A stretch of 64,000 bases of DNA from Parasphingopyxis algicola (lineage in GTDB: Bacteria > Pseudomonadota > Alphaproteobacteria > Sphingomonadales > Sphingomonadaceae). The notes under the pieces were generated by a model, which saw nothing but the letters and a program-made list of their open reading frames with translations, was not told the origin of the DNA and did no database searches. How positions within the stretch are numbered: position 1 is the stretch's first letter; the number at the start of each line of letters is the position of its first letter. The position numbers and the translations under genes were made by a program. Shown one piece after another: positions 1 to 9,456 of the stretch. Location of the stretch: contig NZ_CP051131.1 of NCBI RefSeq assembly GCF_013378075.1, positions 2,492,501-2,556,500 on the forward strand. The letters run 5' to 3'.

Positions 1-1299
<1,299 letters not shown>

Positions 1300-1401
1300 A
1301 GGCACGATAGGCGAAACGGATCGGCTTGTCATGGCTTTTCGATGTGACGGCAGCCGTTAGAATGTGCACAAGGGCTTTTGGGGAATACCGAAAACAGGAG
1401 A

Positions 1402-3447
1402 ATGTCCGTGAAGAAATCGATCACCCTTTTTGCGTGCGTGTCCGCGCTGGCGGCCGCGCCGGCGCTCGCCCGGCCGATGACGCCCGAGGATGTGAGCCGC
1501 CTCGCCGATGTCGGCGGGATCGCGGTGTCGCCCGATGGCGCGCGGATCGCATTCGGGCGGGGCCAGCTGCCGGACATACTCTCGGGCGCGGAAAACGGGT
1601 CGACCGATACCAGCCTGCACGTCGCGACCGCCGCGATGGCGGCGCAGGACTTCCTGCCCGAGGGGATGGACGTGGGCGGCATCCGCTTCTCGCCGGACGG
1701 CCGGATGATCAGCTTTCTCTGGAAGGACGAGGACGACGAGGATGCCCATGCCGCGCTCTACGGCATTCCCGTCGCGGGCGGCGGCCATCGCCGGCTCGCC
1801 GAAATCGAGGGCGCCGATATCCGCAGTTATGAATGGGCGCCGGATTCGCGCAGCGTCTATGTGATCGCCCGCGCGGCGACCGATCCGCGCCGCCATGCCG
1901 AGAGCGAGGCCGGGTTCAACGCGGTGATCTACGAGGAGGAGCAGCGGTTCCACCGGCTGTTCGCGGTGACGCCGGGCAGCGATGCGGAGCCGCGCGCGCT
2001 TGAGATAGAGGGGCATGTGACGGAGCTGCGCGTCGCGCCCGACGGCGACTGGCTGGCGCTGCGCTGGGCGCCGACGACGCGGGTCGACGACAGTTTCACC
2101 GCGCAGCGCGTCGTGATCGTCGATGCCGATGACGGCGCGATCCGGACGACGGTCGAGACGCCGGGCAAGATCGACGATTTCGAGATTTCGCCGGACGGAT
2201 CGATGCTGTCGCTGATCGCGGCGGTCGACCAGCATGATCCCGCGCCGACGACCCTGCATCTCGTTAACGCCGCGACCGGCGCCTTCACCGCGGTCAATGC
2301 CGGCGCGGCCGAGGCGGTCGTCGACACCGAATGGCTGGCCGACGGCCGGCTCGCCGCCGCCGTGCATGTCGGCGCGCAAAGCGAGCTGCGCTTCTACGAT
2401 GCCAGCGGCGCGCAGACCGGCACCGTCGATCCGGGCGCGCTCATCTTGCGCCGCATCGAGGCGGCGGGCGACCGGCTGGCCGCGGTCGCCGATGCGCCGG
2501 CGCATCCCAATGAGCTCTTCCTGCTCGACGGCGGCAGCTTCGCACGATGGACGACGCTCAACCCCTGGCTCGCCGATATCGATATGGGCGCGCAGCGCAC
2601 GATGACCTATCAGTCGCGCGACGGCCATACGATCGAGGGCATCGCGATCGAGCCGGTCGGCGGTGCGCCCTCGGGCGGCGCCCCGACCATCCTCACCGTG
2701 CATGGCGGGCCCGAAGCGCATTATTCGAACGGCTGGCTGACCCGCTATTCGATGGCCGGGCAGGTTGGAGCGGGCCAAGGCTATGCGATCTTCTACCCGA
2801 ACTATCGCGGCAGCACCGCATACGGCACGGACTTCTCCAAGCTCCACCAGGGCGATTATGCGGGCGGCGAATTCAACGATCTGGTCGACGGCATCCAGGC
2901 GCTGGGCGCGGAAGGCCTGGTCGATCTCGAGCGGGTCGGCATAACCGGCGGCTCCTATGGCGGCTATGCGACGGCCTGGGGCGCGACCGCGCTGACCGAG
3001 CATTTCGCCGCCGCGGTGATGTTCGTCGGCATCTCGAACCAGATCTCCAAATTCGGCACCGGCGACATTCCGAACGAGATGTATCTCGTCCATTCGCGCG
3101 CCTGGCCGTGGGAGGACTGGCAGGCGATGCTCGAGGTCAGCCCGATCTTCCATGCCGGCCAGGCGCAGACGCCGATCCTCATCCTGCATGGCGAGGAGGA
3201 TACGCGCGTCGATCCCGGCCAGAGCTACGAACTCTACAACGCGCTCAAGATCCGGACCGAAACGCCGGTCCGGCTCGTCCTCTATCCGGGCGAGGGCCAT
3301 GGCAACCAGCAGGCCGCCGCGCGCTACGATTACAATGTCCGGCTGATGCGCTGGATGGACCATTATCTGACCGGCCCCGGCGGCGAGCCGCCCGCACCGC
3401 GCATCGAACTGCCGGAGGGCATGATCGAGGCGGAGGCGGGCGAATAG
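1402..3447 (+). CDS. Secreted S9-family (prolyl oligopeptidase-like) peptidase
   Basis: Exported serine peptidase of family S9, probably acylaminoacyl- or dipeptidyl-peptidase-like, acting on peptides in the periplasm. It begins with a signal peptide (MSVKKSITLFACVSALAAAP, cleavage near ALA-RP). An N-terminal beta-propeller with repeated SPDG motifs precedes a C-terminal alpha/beta-hydrolase domain. The catalytic triad is visible: Ser518 in GGSYGGYA, Asp600 in HGEEDTRVDP and His633 in GEGHGNQ. The start at 1402 is preferred over an upstream in-frame codon because AACAGGAG precedes it and the signal peptide begins there. It is a single gene, transcribed away from thiC. The substrate cannot be told from sequence. 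Confidence 0.93.
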   Translation: MSVKKSITLFACVSALAAAPALARPMTPEDVSRLADVGGIAVSPDGARIAFGRGQLPDILSGAENGSTDTSLHVATAAMAAQDFLPEGMDVGGIRFSPDGRMISFLWKDEDDEDAHAALYGIPVAGGGHRRLAEIEGADIRSYEWAPDSRSVYVIARAATDPRRHAESEAGFNAVIYEEEQRFHRLFAVTPGSDAEPRALEIEGHVTELRVAPDGDWLALRWAPTTRVDDSFTAQRVVIVDADDGAIRTTVETPGKIDDFEISPDGSMLSLIAAVDQHDPAPTTLHLVNAATGAFTAVNAGAAEAVVDTEWLADGRLAAAVHVGAQSELRFYDASGAQTGTVDPGALILRRIEAAGDRLAAVADAPAHPNELFLLDGGSFARWTTLNPWLADIDMGAQRTMTYQSRDGHTIEGIAIEPVGGAPSGGAPTILTVHGGPEAHYSNGWLTRYSMAGQVGAGQGYAIFYPNYRGSTAYGTDFSKLHQGDYAGGEFNDLVDGIQALGAEGLVDLERVGITGGSYGGYATAWGATALTEHFAAAVMFVGISNQISKFGTGDIPNEMYLVHSRAWPWEDWQAMLEVSPIFHAGQAQTPILILHGEEDTRVDPGQSYELYNALKIRTETPVRLVLYPGEGHGNQQAAARYDYNVRLMRWMDHYLTGPGGEPPAPRIELPEGMIEAEAGE

Positions 3448-3504
3448 GCCGGACCGCAGTGCGAGGGCGCGCCGCTCCGGCGCGGCCTCCTCGGCCCGCC
3501 GGCC

Positions 3505-3915
3505 TCAGGCGAAGGGCGTGGCGAACTCGAGGCGGATGCCGCCGGGGATCGCGCACATGAAATGGCGGACCGCCGATCCTTCGGACAAGGCGCCCGGCTC
3601 GCTCTCGATCGACGCACCGGGCCAGTTGCGGACTTTGGAACAGGCGATATCGAGCGCCTCATCGTCCGCGACCTGGATCGCCAGGTGGTGCAGGCCCGCG
3701 TTGCGCCTGCGGTCGAACGGAATCGCGGTCGCCGGATCGTCGAGCTGCCATAGCGTCAGCAGCGTATGACCGTCCGAAAGGAAATGGGACGGATAGTCGG
3801 GATCGCCGCCGACGGTGCGATAGCCGAGCGCGTCGCGGAAGAATGCGTGCGTCGCTTCGAGATCGGGGACGGCAAGGCCGACATGGTGGACGCCCTGGGT
3901 CAGGGATTCGGTCAT
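3505..3915 (-). CDS. VOC (glyoxalase/bleomycin-resistance) family protein
   Basis: A 136-residue single-copy vicinal-oxygen-chelate protein made of two beta-alpha-beta-beta-beta modules. Likely metal ligands are His11 (VHHVGLAV), His77 (LHHLAIQV) and Glu130 (GGIRLEFA), the usual H/H/E arrangement, so it may be a metal-dependent lyase, dioxygenase or isomerase working as a dimer. It lies 38 bp downstream of the PNPOx-like gene on the same strand and may be co-transcribed with it. The exact reaction is not predictable. Confidence 0.85.
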   Translation of the reverse strand: MTESLTQGVHHVGLAVPDLEATHAFFRDALGYRTVGGDPDYPSHFLSDGHTLLTLWQLDDPATAIPFDRRRNAGLHHLAIQVADDEALDIACSKVRNWPGASIESEPGALSEGSAVRHFMCAIPGGIRLEFATPFA

Positions 3916-3953
3916 CGGATATCTCCATTATGCGTGAATGTTCGGGGGAAGTG

Positions 3954-4520
3954 TCAGGCCGCCGGGCGGTTCAGCGCGATCCATTCGGCTTCGGTGAAGC
4001 GCGGCGTGATATGCTGCGGGCAGTTCCAGTCGAACCCTATGACGTCGATCAGATAGGCCCGCTCGGGAATCGCCTTGTAGCGATCGGGCGTGAGCGCGGC
4101 GACGCGGTCGGGATCGTCGTCGCCGGAAACGATCCGGGCACGGCCGAGCAGTTTGAGCCGGCGGCGGTTCGGATAGTCCATCAGGAACAGCGAAACGCGC
4201 GGCTCAATCGTCAGATTGGCGGTGCTGACATGCTGGCGGTTGCCGCGATAGTCGGCAAAGCCGAGCCGGTTATCCGACAGGGTTTTGAGAAAACCGGCCG
4301 GCCCGCCGCGATGCTGGACATAGGGCCAGCCCTCTTCGGTGACGCTCGCCATGTAGAAACTGTCTCGGGCGGCGATGAAAGCGATTTCCTTTTCGGTCAG
4401 CCGGTCGGGTCCGCCTTCGCCCCCGCCTTCCATGCGGGCATAGGCCGTGCGCGATCCGTCGCGCCGCTGCAGTTCGCGAATCGAATCGGTGAACAATGTC
4501 CGGACGTAATTCTGCGCCAT
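3954..4520 (-). CDS. Pyridoxamine 5'-phosphate oxidase-family flavoprotein
   Basis: A 188-residue protein with the FMN-binding split-barrel fold of the PNPOx-like superfamily. Typical features are the early strand SFYMASVTEEGWPYVQHRGGP, followed by LGFADYRGNRQHVSTANL and a dimer-forming strand with VSLFLMDYPNRRRLKLLGRARI. It is not the biosynthetic PdxH, because PdxH C-terminal residues are absent. Related proteins are FMN- or F420/haem-binding reductases of unknown substrate. It is divergently transcribed from the LysR gene and is a likely target of that regulator together with the VOC gene downstream. Confidence 0.85.
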   Translation of the reverse strand: MAQNYVRTLFTDSIRELQRRDGSRTAYARMEGGGEGGPDRLTEKEIAFIAARDSFYMASVTEEGWPYVQHRGGPAGFLKTLSDNRLGFADYRGNRQHVSTANLTIEPRVSLFLMDYPNRRRLKLLGRARIVSGDDDPDRVAALTPDRYKAIPERAYLIDVIGFDWNCPQHITPRFTEAEWIALNRPAA

Positions 4521-4617
4521 GGCTGTCTCTCCGTTTCGCGGGGCGGCTGTCGGTCAAGGCGATTGCGCGCCGCCGGTGGATTGCCAGACGGATACAGAAT
4601 TGCAGAAATATCGATAA

Positions 4618-4635
4618 TCCTGTAATTTGGCAGGA
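4618..4635. promoter_or_regulatory. Possible LysR-type operator in the PNPOx / lysR divergent spacer
   Basis: The AT-rich 140-bp spacer between the divergent genes contains TCCTG-N8-CAGGA, a 5-bp-arm palindrome ending about 27 bp before the LysR start. LysR regulators commonly bind such sites in divergent spacers and regulate both directions. Placement supports this; the sequence alone does not prove binding. Confidence 0.35.
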
Positions 4636-4661
4636 CACTATTTCAGATAAAGAAATAATAG

Positions 4662-5552
4662 ATGGATCGGCTGCTCTCGCTCGAAATGTTCGTCGCCGTT
4701 GCCCGCGAGGGCGGCTTCGCGGCCGCCGCGCGCCGATTGCGGGTTTCGGCGTCCTCGGTGACGCGCGGCATCGCGGCGCTCGAACAGCGGCTTGGCGTGT
4801 CGCTCTTTCACCGGTCCACGCGTGCGGTGAAACTGACCGAAGAGGGCGCCGACCTGCTCCCGCGGGCCGCGGCCATCCTGGACGATGTCGCCGACGCGGA
4901 GCGCATCGCGGGCGGGCCCTCTGCTGAACCGCACGGCCGGCTCGTCGTCACCGCGCCGGTCCTTTTCGGCCGCCTGCATGTTCTCCCCGTTGTCGGCGAG
5001 CTGATCGATCGCTACCCCGCGCTCGACATCGATATGATGCTGGTCGACCGCAATGTACGGATTGTCGAGGAAGGGATCGATGCCGCCGTCCGGATCGGCG
5101 AGCTGTCCGATTCCGCGCTGCGCGCCGTCCGCATCGGCGCGGTGCACCCGGCCATTGTCGCCAGTCCCGCCTATCTCGCCAGATTCGGTACGCCCGAAAC
5201 GCCAGCGGATCTCGATCGCCACAGACTGATCGCATCGAGCGGTCCGCGCGCGCTCTCCGAATGGCGTTTCGGCCAGCCCGCCGCCCGGCCGCCGCGCCCG
5301 CGGCTGCGGGTCAACACCGTCGATTCGGCGCTCGCCGCGGCCGAAGCCGGCATCGGCATCGCGAGCCTGCTCAGCTATCAGGCCGCGCCGGCGCTGCAGG
5401 CGGGCCGGCTGGTCGAGCTGCTCCGGTCCGAGCGCGGCGGGACACAGCCGGTCCATCTGCTCTTTGCCGAGACCCGTTCGGGCATTCCGGCGGTTCGCCG
5501 GTTCATCGAGGCGATGCGAGAGCGCGGCCGGGCGCACGGGTGGGGCGGCTAG
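4662..5552 (+). CDS. LysR-family transcriptional regulator
   Basis: A 296-residue LysR regulator. The N-terminal winged helix (about residues 1-60) has the canonical pattern LEMFVAVAREGGFAAAARRL and a recognition helix around SASSVTRGIAALEQRLGVSLF. The C-terminal periplasmic-binding-like effector domain follows from about residue 90. Sequence style resembles the CrgA/PecT-type subgroup that often controls a divergent oxidoreductase. It is divergent from the PNPOx-VOC pair, its most likely target. The effector is unknown. The 3' end faces the monooxygenase gene convergently across about 58 bp. Confidence 0.92.
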   Translation: MDRLLSLEMFVAVAREGGFAAAARRLRVSASSVTRGIAALEQRLGVSLFHRSTRAVKLTEEGADLLPRAAAILDDVADAERIAGGPSAEPHGRLVVTAPVLFGRLHVLPVVGELIDRYPALDIDMMLVDRNVRIVEEGIDAAVRIGELSDSALRAVRIGAVHPAIVASPAYLARFGTPETPADLDRHRLIASSGPRALSEWRFGQPAARPPRPRLRVNTVDSALAAAEAGIGIASLLSYQAAPALQAGRLVELLRSERGGTQPVHLLFAETRSGIPAVRRFIEAMRERGRAHGWGG

Positions 5553-5610
5553 ATCGACGGCGCAAGCTGGCCGTACTCCGCATCGGTGCCATCGCCGCGC
5601 TGCCGCCGCT

Positions 5611-7179
5611 TCATTCGGCCGCCGCGGCCTCCGTTTCCGGGGCCTCCTCCGTCTCGCCCGCATAGACGAACTCGGCGCCCTCGACATAGATCGCCGGAAT
5701 GACGTCGCACTCGGTCCAGTAATCCTGGGTATGGCGCCATTCGGGCTTGTCGCCGGCCTTGGGCAGCAGGTGCATGTCGCGCATCAGGTAATTGGGGTTG
5801 AAGTCCTCGGGATCGACCCAGGGGCCGATCGTCATGTCGGCGTCTTCGGGGCGCAGCGCGACCTCGACCCGGGCGGCGCCCGTTGCGTCCATATGGCCCA
5901 GCAGGCGGCAGACGAAATCGGAGACGATATCGACGCGTAGCGTCCAGCTCGCGCGGAAATAGCCGAAGATCCAGACCATGTTGGGCACGCCGGTGAACAT
6001 CATGCCGCGATAGGTGATCGTTTCGGGCCAGCTGACGGGTTCGCCGTCGACGGTGAAAGGGATGTCGCCGAGCACCGACAGGTTGAAGCCGGTCGCGGTG
6101 ACGATAATGTCGGCCGCGATCTCCTCGCCCGAGGAGAGCAAGACGCCCTTTTCGGTGAAGCGGTCGATCGTATCGGTGACGATGCTCGCCTTGCCGCTGG
6201 CGATCCCCTGGAACAGGTCGCCGTCGGGGATAAAGGCGAGCCGCTGCTGCCAGGGCCGGTACTTCGGAGTGAAATGTGTTTCGATATCGAAGTCTTCGCC
6301 GAGAAATTCGCGCACGCCCTGGAGCAGCTCCTCCTTCACCACTTCCGGTTCGGTCTTGCAGCGGCTCGTCGTCTGCAGCTGGTCGAACAGGATCTTCTTG
6401 CGGACGATCGGATGGATGATTTCCTCGTCGATCTCGATCTCGCGCAACGTGTCGGCCAGCTCGTTGGCGTTGGGGGCGGGCCAGAAATAGGTCGGCGAGC
6501 GCTGGAGCAAAGTCACATGCTCCACCTCTTCGGCAATCGCCGGGACGAGGGTCGCCGCCGTCGCCCCCGACCCGATGACGAGTACGCGCTTGTCCTTGAG
6601 ATCGGCGTTCTCGGGCCAGAGCTGCGGATGGATGATCTCGCCTTCGAAATCGTCCATCCCCTCCCATTCGGGCGTGTAAGGGTTTTCATGGCTGTAATAG
6701 CCTTGGCACATCCAGAGGAAATTGGCGGTGAAGCGTTTTCGCGCGCCCGTTTCATTCTCCGTCGCCTGGAGCGTCCACAGATTGTCGGCGCGCGAGAAAT
6801 GGGCGGCCGTGATCGTGTGGCCGTAGCGGATATGCTGATCGATCCCGTTCTCCTCGATCACCTCGCCCATATATTTGAGGATCTCCTCGGCGCTGGCGAT
6901 CGGGGCCGAGGTCCAGGGCTTGAAGCGATAGCCGAAGGTGTAGAGATCGCTGTCCGAGCGGATGCCCGGATAGGTGTGCGTCACCCAGGTGCCGCCGAAC
7001 GTGTCCTTCTTTTCGAGGATCAGGAAACTCTTGCCCGGGCACTGGTTCTGCAGGTGCCAGGCCGCGCCGATCCCCGATATGCCCGCGCCGACGACGAGCA
7101 CGTCCACATGGATCGCATCAGGGCTCGCATCAGGGGTCGCATCGCCCGTCACATCCGTCTGTCGGCTCGGCATATCCAT
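5611..7179 (-). CDS. FAD-dependent Baeyer-Villiger-type monooxygenase
   Basis: A 522-residue class B flavin monooxygenase that uses FAD and NADPH to insert oxygen next to ketones or hydroxylate related substrates. The FAD Rossmann motif GAGISG is at residues 31-36 and the NADPH Rossmann motif VIGSGAT at 201-207. Between them is the Baeyer-Villiger fingerprint FxGxxxHxxxWP, seen as FEGEIIHPQLWP at 178-189. The start MDMPSRQTD is preceded by GGGAGAG; the frame is open further upstream but lacks a better site. The C-terminus is Ala/Glu-rich. The membrane-protein gene lies about 100 bp upstream on the same strand. Substrate unknown. Confidence 0.9.
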   Translation of the reverse strand: MDMPSRQTDVTGDATPDASPDAIHVDVLVVGAGISGIGAAWHLQNQCPGKSFLILEKKDTFGGTWVTHTYPGIRSDSDLYTFGYRFKPWTSAPIASAEEILKYMGEVIEENGIDQHIRYGHTITAAHFSRADNLWTLQATENETGARKRFTANFLWMCQGYYSHENPYTPEWEGMDDFEGEIIHPQLWPENADLKDKRVLVIGSGATAATLVPAIAEEVEHVTLLQRSPTYFWPAPNANELADTLREIEIDEEIIHPIVRKKILFDQLQTTSRCKTEPEVVKEELLQGVREFLGEDFDIETHFTPKYRPWQQRLAFIPDGDLFQGIASGKASIVTDTIDRFTEKGVLLSSGEEIAADIIVTATGFNLSVLGDIPFTVDGEPVSWPETITYRGMMFTGVPNMVWIFGYFRASWTLRVDIVSDFVCRLLGHMDATGAARVEVALRPEDADMTIGPWVDPEDFNPNYLMRDMHLLPKAGDKPEWRHTQDYWTECDVIPAIYVEGAEFVYAGETEEAPETEAAAAE

Positions 7180-7286
7180 TTCCGCTCTCCCTCGATGCTG
7201 CACTTTTGCTGCGCAGCATGGCGAGCTGCATTGACATGAGTCAAATCGCGCGGCTTTCGGAAAGCGCGATCCCGCGCGCCGCAGGC

Positions 7287-7667
7287 TCAATCGGCCGGCC
7301 TGGCTCCGAACCCGGCGGCCGCGTAGAGCGCGGCCGCCGCGAGCAGCATCGCGCTTCCGACAAAGGGGCCGACCGCGGCGTAGATCAGCGCCGCATCGGC
7401 CGCGAGCAGAAGCGCGCAGCCGAACAGCAGCGTCCGGAGCGAAGCGATGCCGAACCAGGCGGCGGCGAACAGCCCGGCGGCGATCGCCAGCCAGTGGAGG
7501 GAGGGAAAGAGCCAGATCGTCGGGATCGCGCGGGCGAAGAAGGACCGGTCGGCCAGGCCGTCCACCCAGGCCGAAATCTCGGCAAAGCCGGTGAAGTGGA
7601 ATGCGGCGGTAACCAGCAATGTCAAACTGCCGAGCGCGACGAGCGCGATGGTTCCCGCGCGCTTCAT
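7287..7667 (-). CDS. Small integral membrane protein of unknown function
   Basis: About 126 residues with four predicted hydrophobic helices (approximately TIALVALGSLTLLVTAAF, WLFPSLHWLAIAAGLFAAAW, LRTLLFGCALLLAADAALIY and FVGSAMLLAAAALYAAAGF). I recognise no catalytic motif. The start MKRAG is chosen because the hydrophobic segment follows directly; a start seven codons upstream is also open. It lies between the lipoprotein gene and the monooxygenase gene, all on the minus strand, with only about 27 bp to the lipoprotein stop, so co-transcription with it is plausible. Confidence 0.65.
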   Translation of the reverse strand: MKRAGTIALVALGSLTLLVTAAFHFTGFAEISAWVDGLADRSFFARAIPTIWLFPSLHWLAIAAGLFAAAWFGIASLRTLLFGCALLLAADAALIYAAVGPFVGSAMLLAAAALYAAAGFGARPAD

Positions 7668-7694
7668 CGATTCACCCTGTTCGCGCACGGCACA

Positions 7695-8345
7695 TCAGTC
7701 GCCCGCGTCCCAGCCCTGTTCGCTGCACTCGAACACGATACCCTCGCCCTCGCTCTCGACGACGGACACCAGCCCGTAATAATCGTACATCACCCCGTCC
7801 TCGCCGAGCGTGGTGCGCCGCATGCTCCCGTCCGGATTGACCGGATAGCCGGCATCGCCCAGCGCCGCGGCGACCGTTTCGACCGGTGCTTCGAAATGCA
7901 CCCGCATGGCCGTCGGAAAATCAGTTCGTGGCAGAAATTTGTACGACACCGCATCGACTGGCAGGTCGAGCCACGATCCTTCGAAGCCGACATAGATCGT
8001 GTACCGGTCTTCGCCCGGATGGGGCAGGATGACGCTCGGATAGACGGCAATGCCCGCCACCTCGAAATTGCGGTTCGAGACCGGCTCCACCTCCATTTCG
8101 TCCTCGAACCGGAAACTGTCTTCGAGCAGCATCGTGCGCCCGGCATCGGTCAGGAAGTTGCAATTGGCCGCGTCGCTCGTGGTGAGGATGGCGTCCAGCG
8201 CCGGCGGTTCGGGCGCGGCCTCTACCGCTTCGCCGACCTCCGCGTCGGACGGCTGCGTCTCCGCTTCGGGCGCGGTCCCGGAACAGGCTGCCAGAAGCAA
8301 TAGGCCGACTGCAGCCCCACCCGATTTCGTTTTCATCGTCGCCAT
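7695..8345 (-). CDS. Putative lipoprotein of unknown function
   Basis: A 216-residue exported protein with a lipoprotein signal: a positively charged N-terminus, a Leu/Ala-rich core and the lipobox LLAAC at about residues 17-21. An acidic Ala/Glu/Pro linker follows, then a folded domain with no motif known to me (features include AGIAVYPSVILPHPGED and TTLGEDGVMYDYYGLV). It is expected to be anchored to a membrane facing the periplasm. It heads a possible three-gene minus-strand unit with the membrane protein and the monooxygenase. Confidence 0.7.
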   Translation of the reverse strand: MATMKTKSGGAAVGLLLLAACSGTAPEAETQPSDAEVGEAVEAAPEPPALDAILTTSDAANCNFLTDAGRTMLLEDSFRFEDEMEVEPVSNRNFEVAGIAVYPSVILPHPGEDRYTIYVGFEGSWLDLPVDAVSYKFLPRTDFPTAMRVHFEAPVETVAAALGDAGYPVNPDGSMRRTTLGEDGVMYDYYGLVSVVESEGEGIVFECSEQGWDAGD

Positions 8346-8450
8346 CCCCCTTGAAGAAACCCGGCGCGCAGATTTTCTTCCGCATTAACAATTGTCAAGC
8401 TGTACGGCGCATGGCGCGGGTGCCGTTCGCAGTTCGGAACCAAATACCGG

Positions 8451-9416
8451 TTATTCGCTACGCGGATCGCCGACGCAGCCGTCGGCCCGGAATTGTCCCG
8501 GTTGCTTGCGATCAGCGCGGAGCGTTACCTTGCCGCAGCACGGAAATTTGTAGACCTCCATATGGTCGCCCCGGCCATCCGAGGTCATGAGATGGTCCGC
8601 GGCATTCGGGTGCCAACGCCCATTTTCCGCGAAGAAATTCCGGATGGTTTCGGCCTCCATCCGTAAATCGGCCGCTGCGGCGTTCGTATCCGCTGCCGGC
8701 ATCGCGTCCGCTTCTTCTTCTTCCAAGTCGCCGACGCGTTCTTTCAAAATGGGTTCGACGGTGGTTTCCAGCGCGAGCAGGCGAGCGCGATCATATTCGG
8801 TCGCTGCGCGTTCCGCCGCGCGACTGGCCGCGACGAACCGCAGGACAACCGCGGTCACCGCCGGCACCGATGGCGGCCGCGCATTCGCCCAGTCTTCGGC
8901 GGCGCGCAAATCATCGCCGGTGATCAAAAGGCTTGCCGGCTCGCTGCGGTCCACCCACCGCCTGGCCAGCCCAAGCAGTCGCGAATGTTCGCGAAGCCAG
9001 ACGATATCGTCACTCAACGCGTCGCAAAGGCTGCGTACCGCATTGTCGAACCGGTCGCTTTCGGTGGCGAATATGTAGTTGAGCCGTGCCAGCATCGGCG
9101 GGATATCGGCGCCCGCTACATCGTCGATCACGATCGGGGCGATCTTCTTGTCCAGCGAATTGGCGAATTCCACCTCCCACTGACAGACCTCGGATCGCGC
9201 AGAATGCGGACTGAGAAGGAAAACAATCGAATCCGCCTGGACGATCAACTGTTCCAGGCGGTCACGCCAGGCTTCCGTCGGCAGAATATCGTCGAGATCG
9301 CGGAGCGTATGGAAGCCTTCCGATTGCAGCCGCGCGACGAGCCGTTCCGCGATGTCGCGGTCTCGTCTCGAATAGGAGACGAATACGCCGCCCTTTTCGT
9401 CTTCTGACACCGGCAC
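8451..9416 (-). CDS. Stand-alone TIR-domain protein with STAND-type linker
   Basis: A 321-residue protein. Residues about 8-130 form a TIR domain: first strand VFVSYSRRDRD, then AWRDRLEQLIVQADSIVFLLSPHS and the alphaC motif SEVCQWEVEFA, where Glu81 occupies the position of the catalytic glutamate of NAD-cleaving TIRs. Residues about 135-215 (IVWLREHSRLLGLARRW ... LLITGDDLRAAEDW ... FVAASRAAER) resemble the linker that in larger bacterial TIR proteins leads into a membrane helix and WD40 or similar repeats. Here the repeats are absent. The C-terminus is a unique roughly 100-residue region ending with three cysteines (PCCG ... DGC). It may be an immune or signalling NADase; no partner gene is adjacent. 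Confidence 0.8.
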   Translation of the reverse strand: MPVSEDEKGGVFVSYSRRDRDIAERLVARLQSEGFHTLRDLDDILPTEAWRDRLEQLIVQADSIVFLLSPHSARSEVCQWEVEFANSLDKKIAPIVIDDVAGADIPPMLARLNYIFATESDRFDNAVRSLCDALSDDIVWLREHSRLLGLARRWVDRSEPASLLITGDDLRAAEDWANARPPSVPAVTAVVLRFVAASRAAERAATEYDRARLLALETTVEPILKERVGDLEEEEADAMPAADTNAAAADLRMEAETIRNFFAENGRWHPNAADHLMTSDGRGDHMEVYKFPCCGKVTLRADRKQPGQFRADGCVGDPRSE

Positions 9417-9456
9417 TCCCTCCGCCCGTTACAGGTCTCTCACACGCCAGTCGGCC

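Noticed and set aside
1357-3363. A 668-codon open frame antisense to the S9 peptidase gene
   Set aside because: It mirrors the peptidase codons in high-GC DNA, has no recognisable domain, and the sense strand carries a full catalytic triad and signal peptide.
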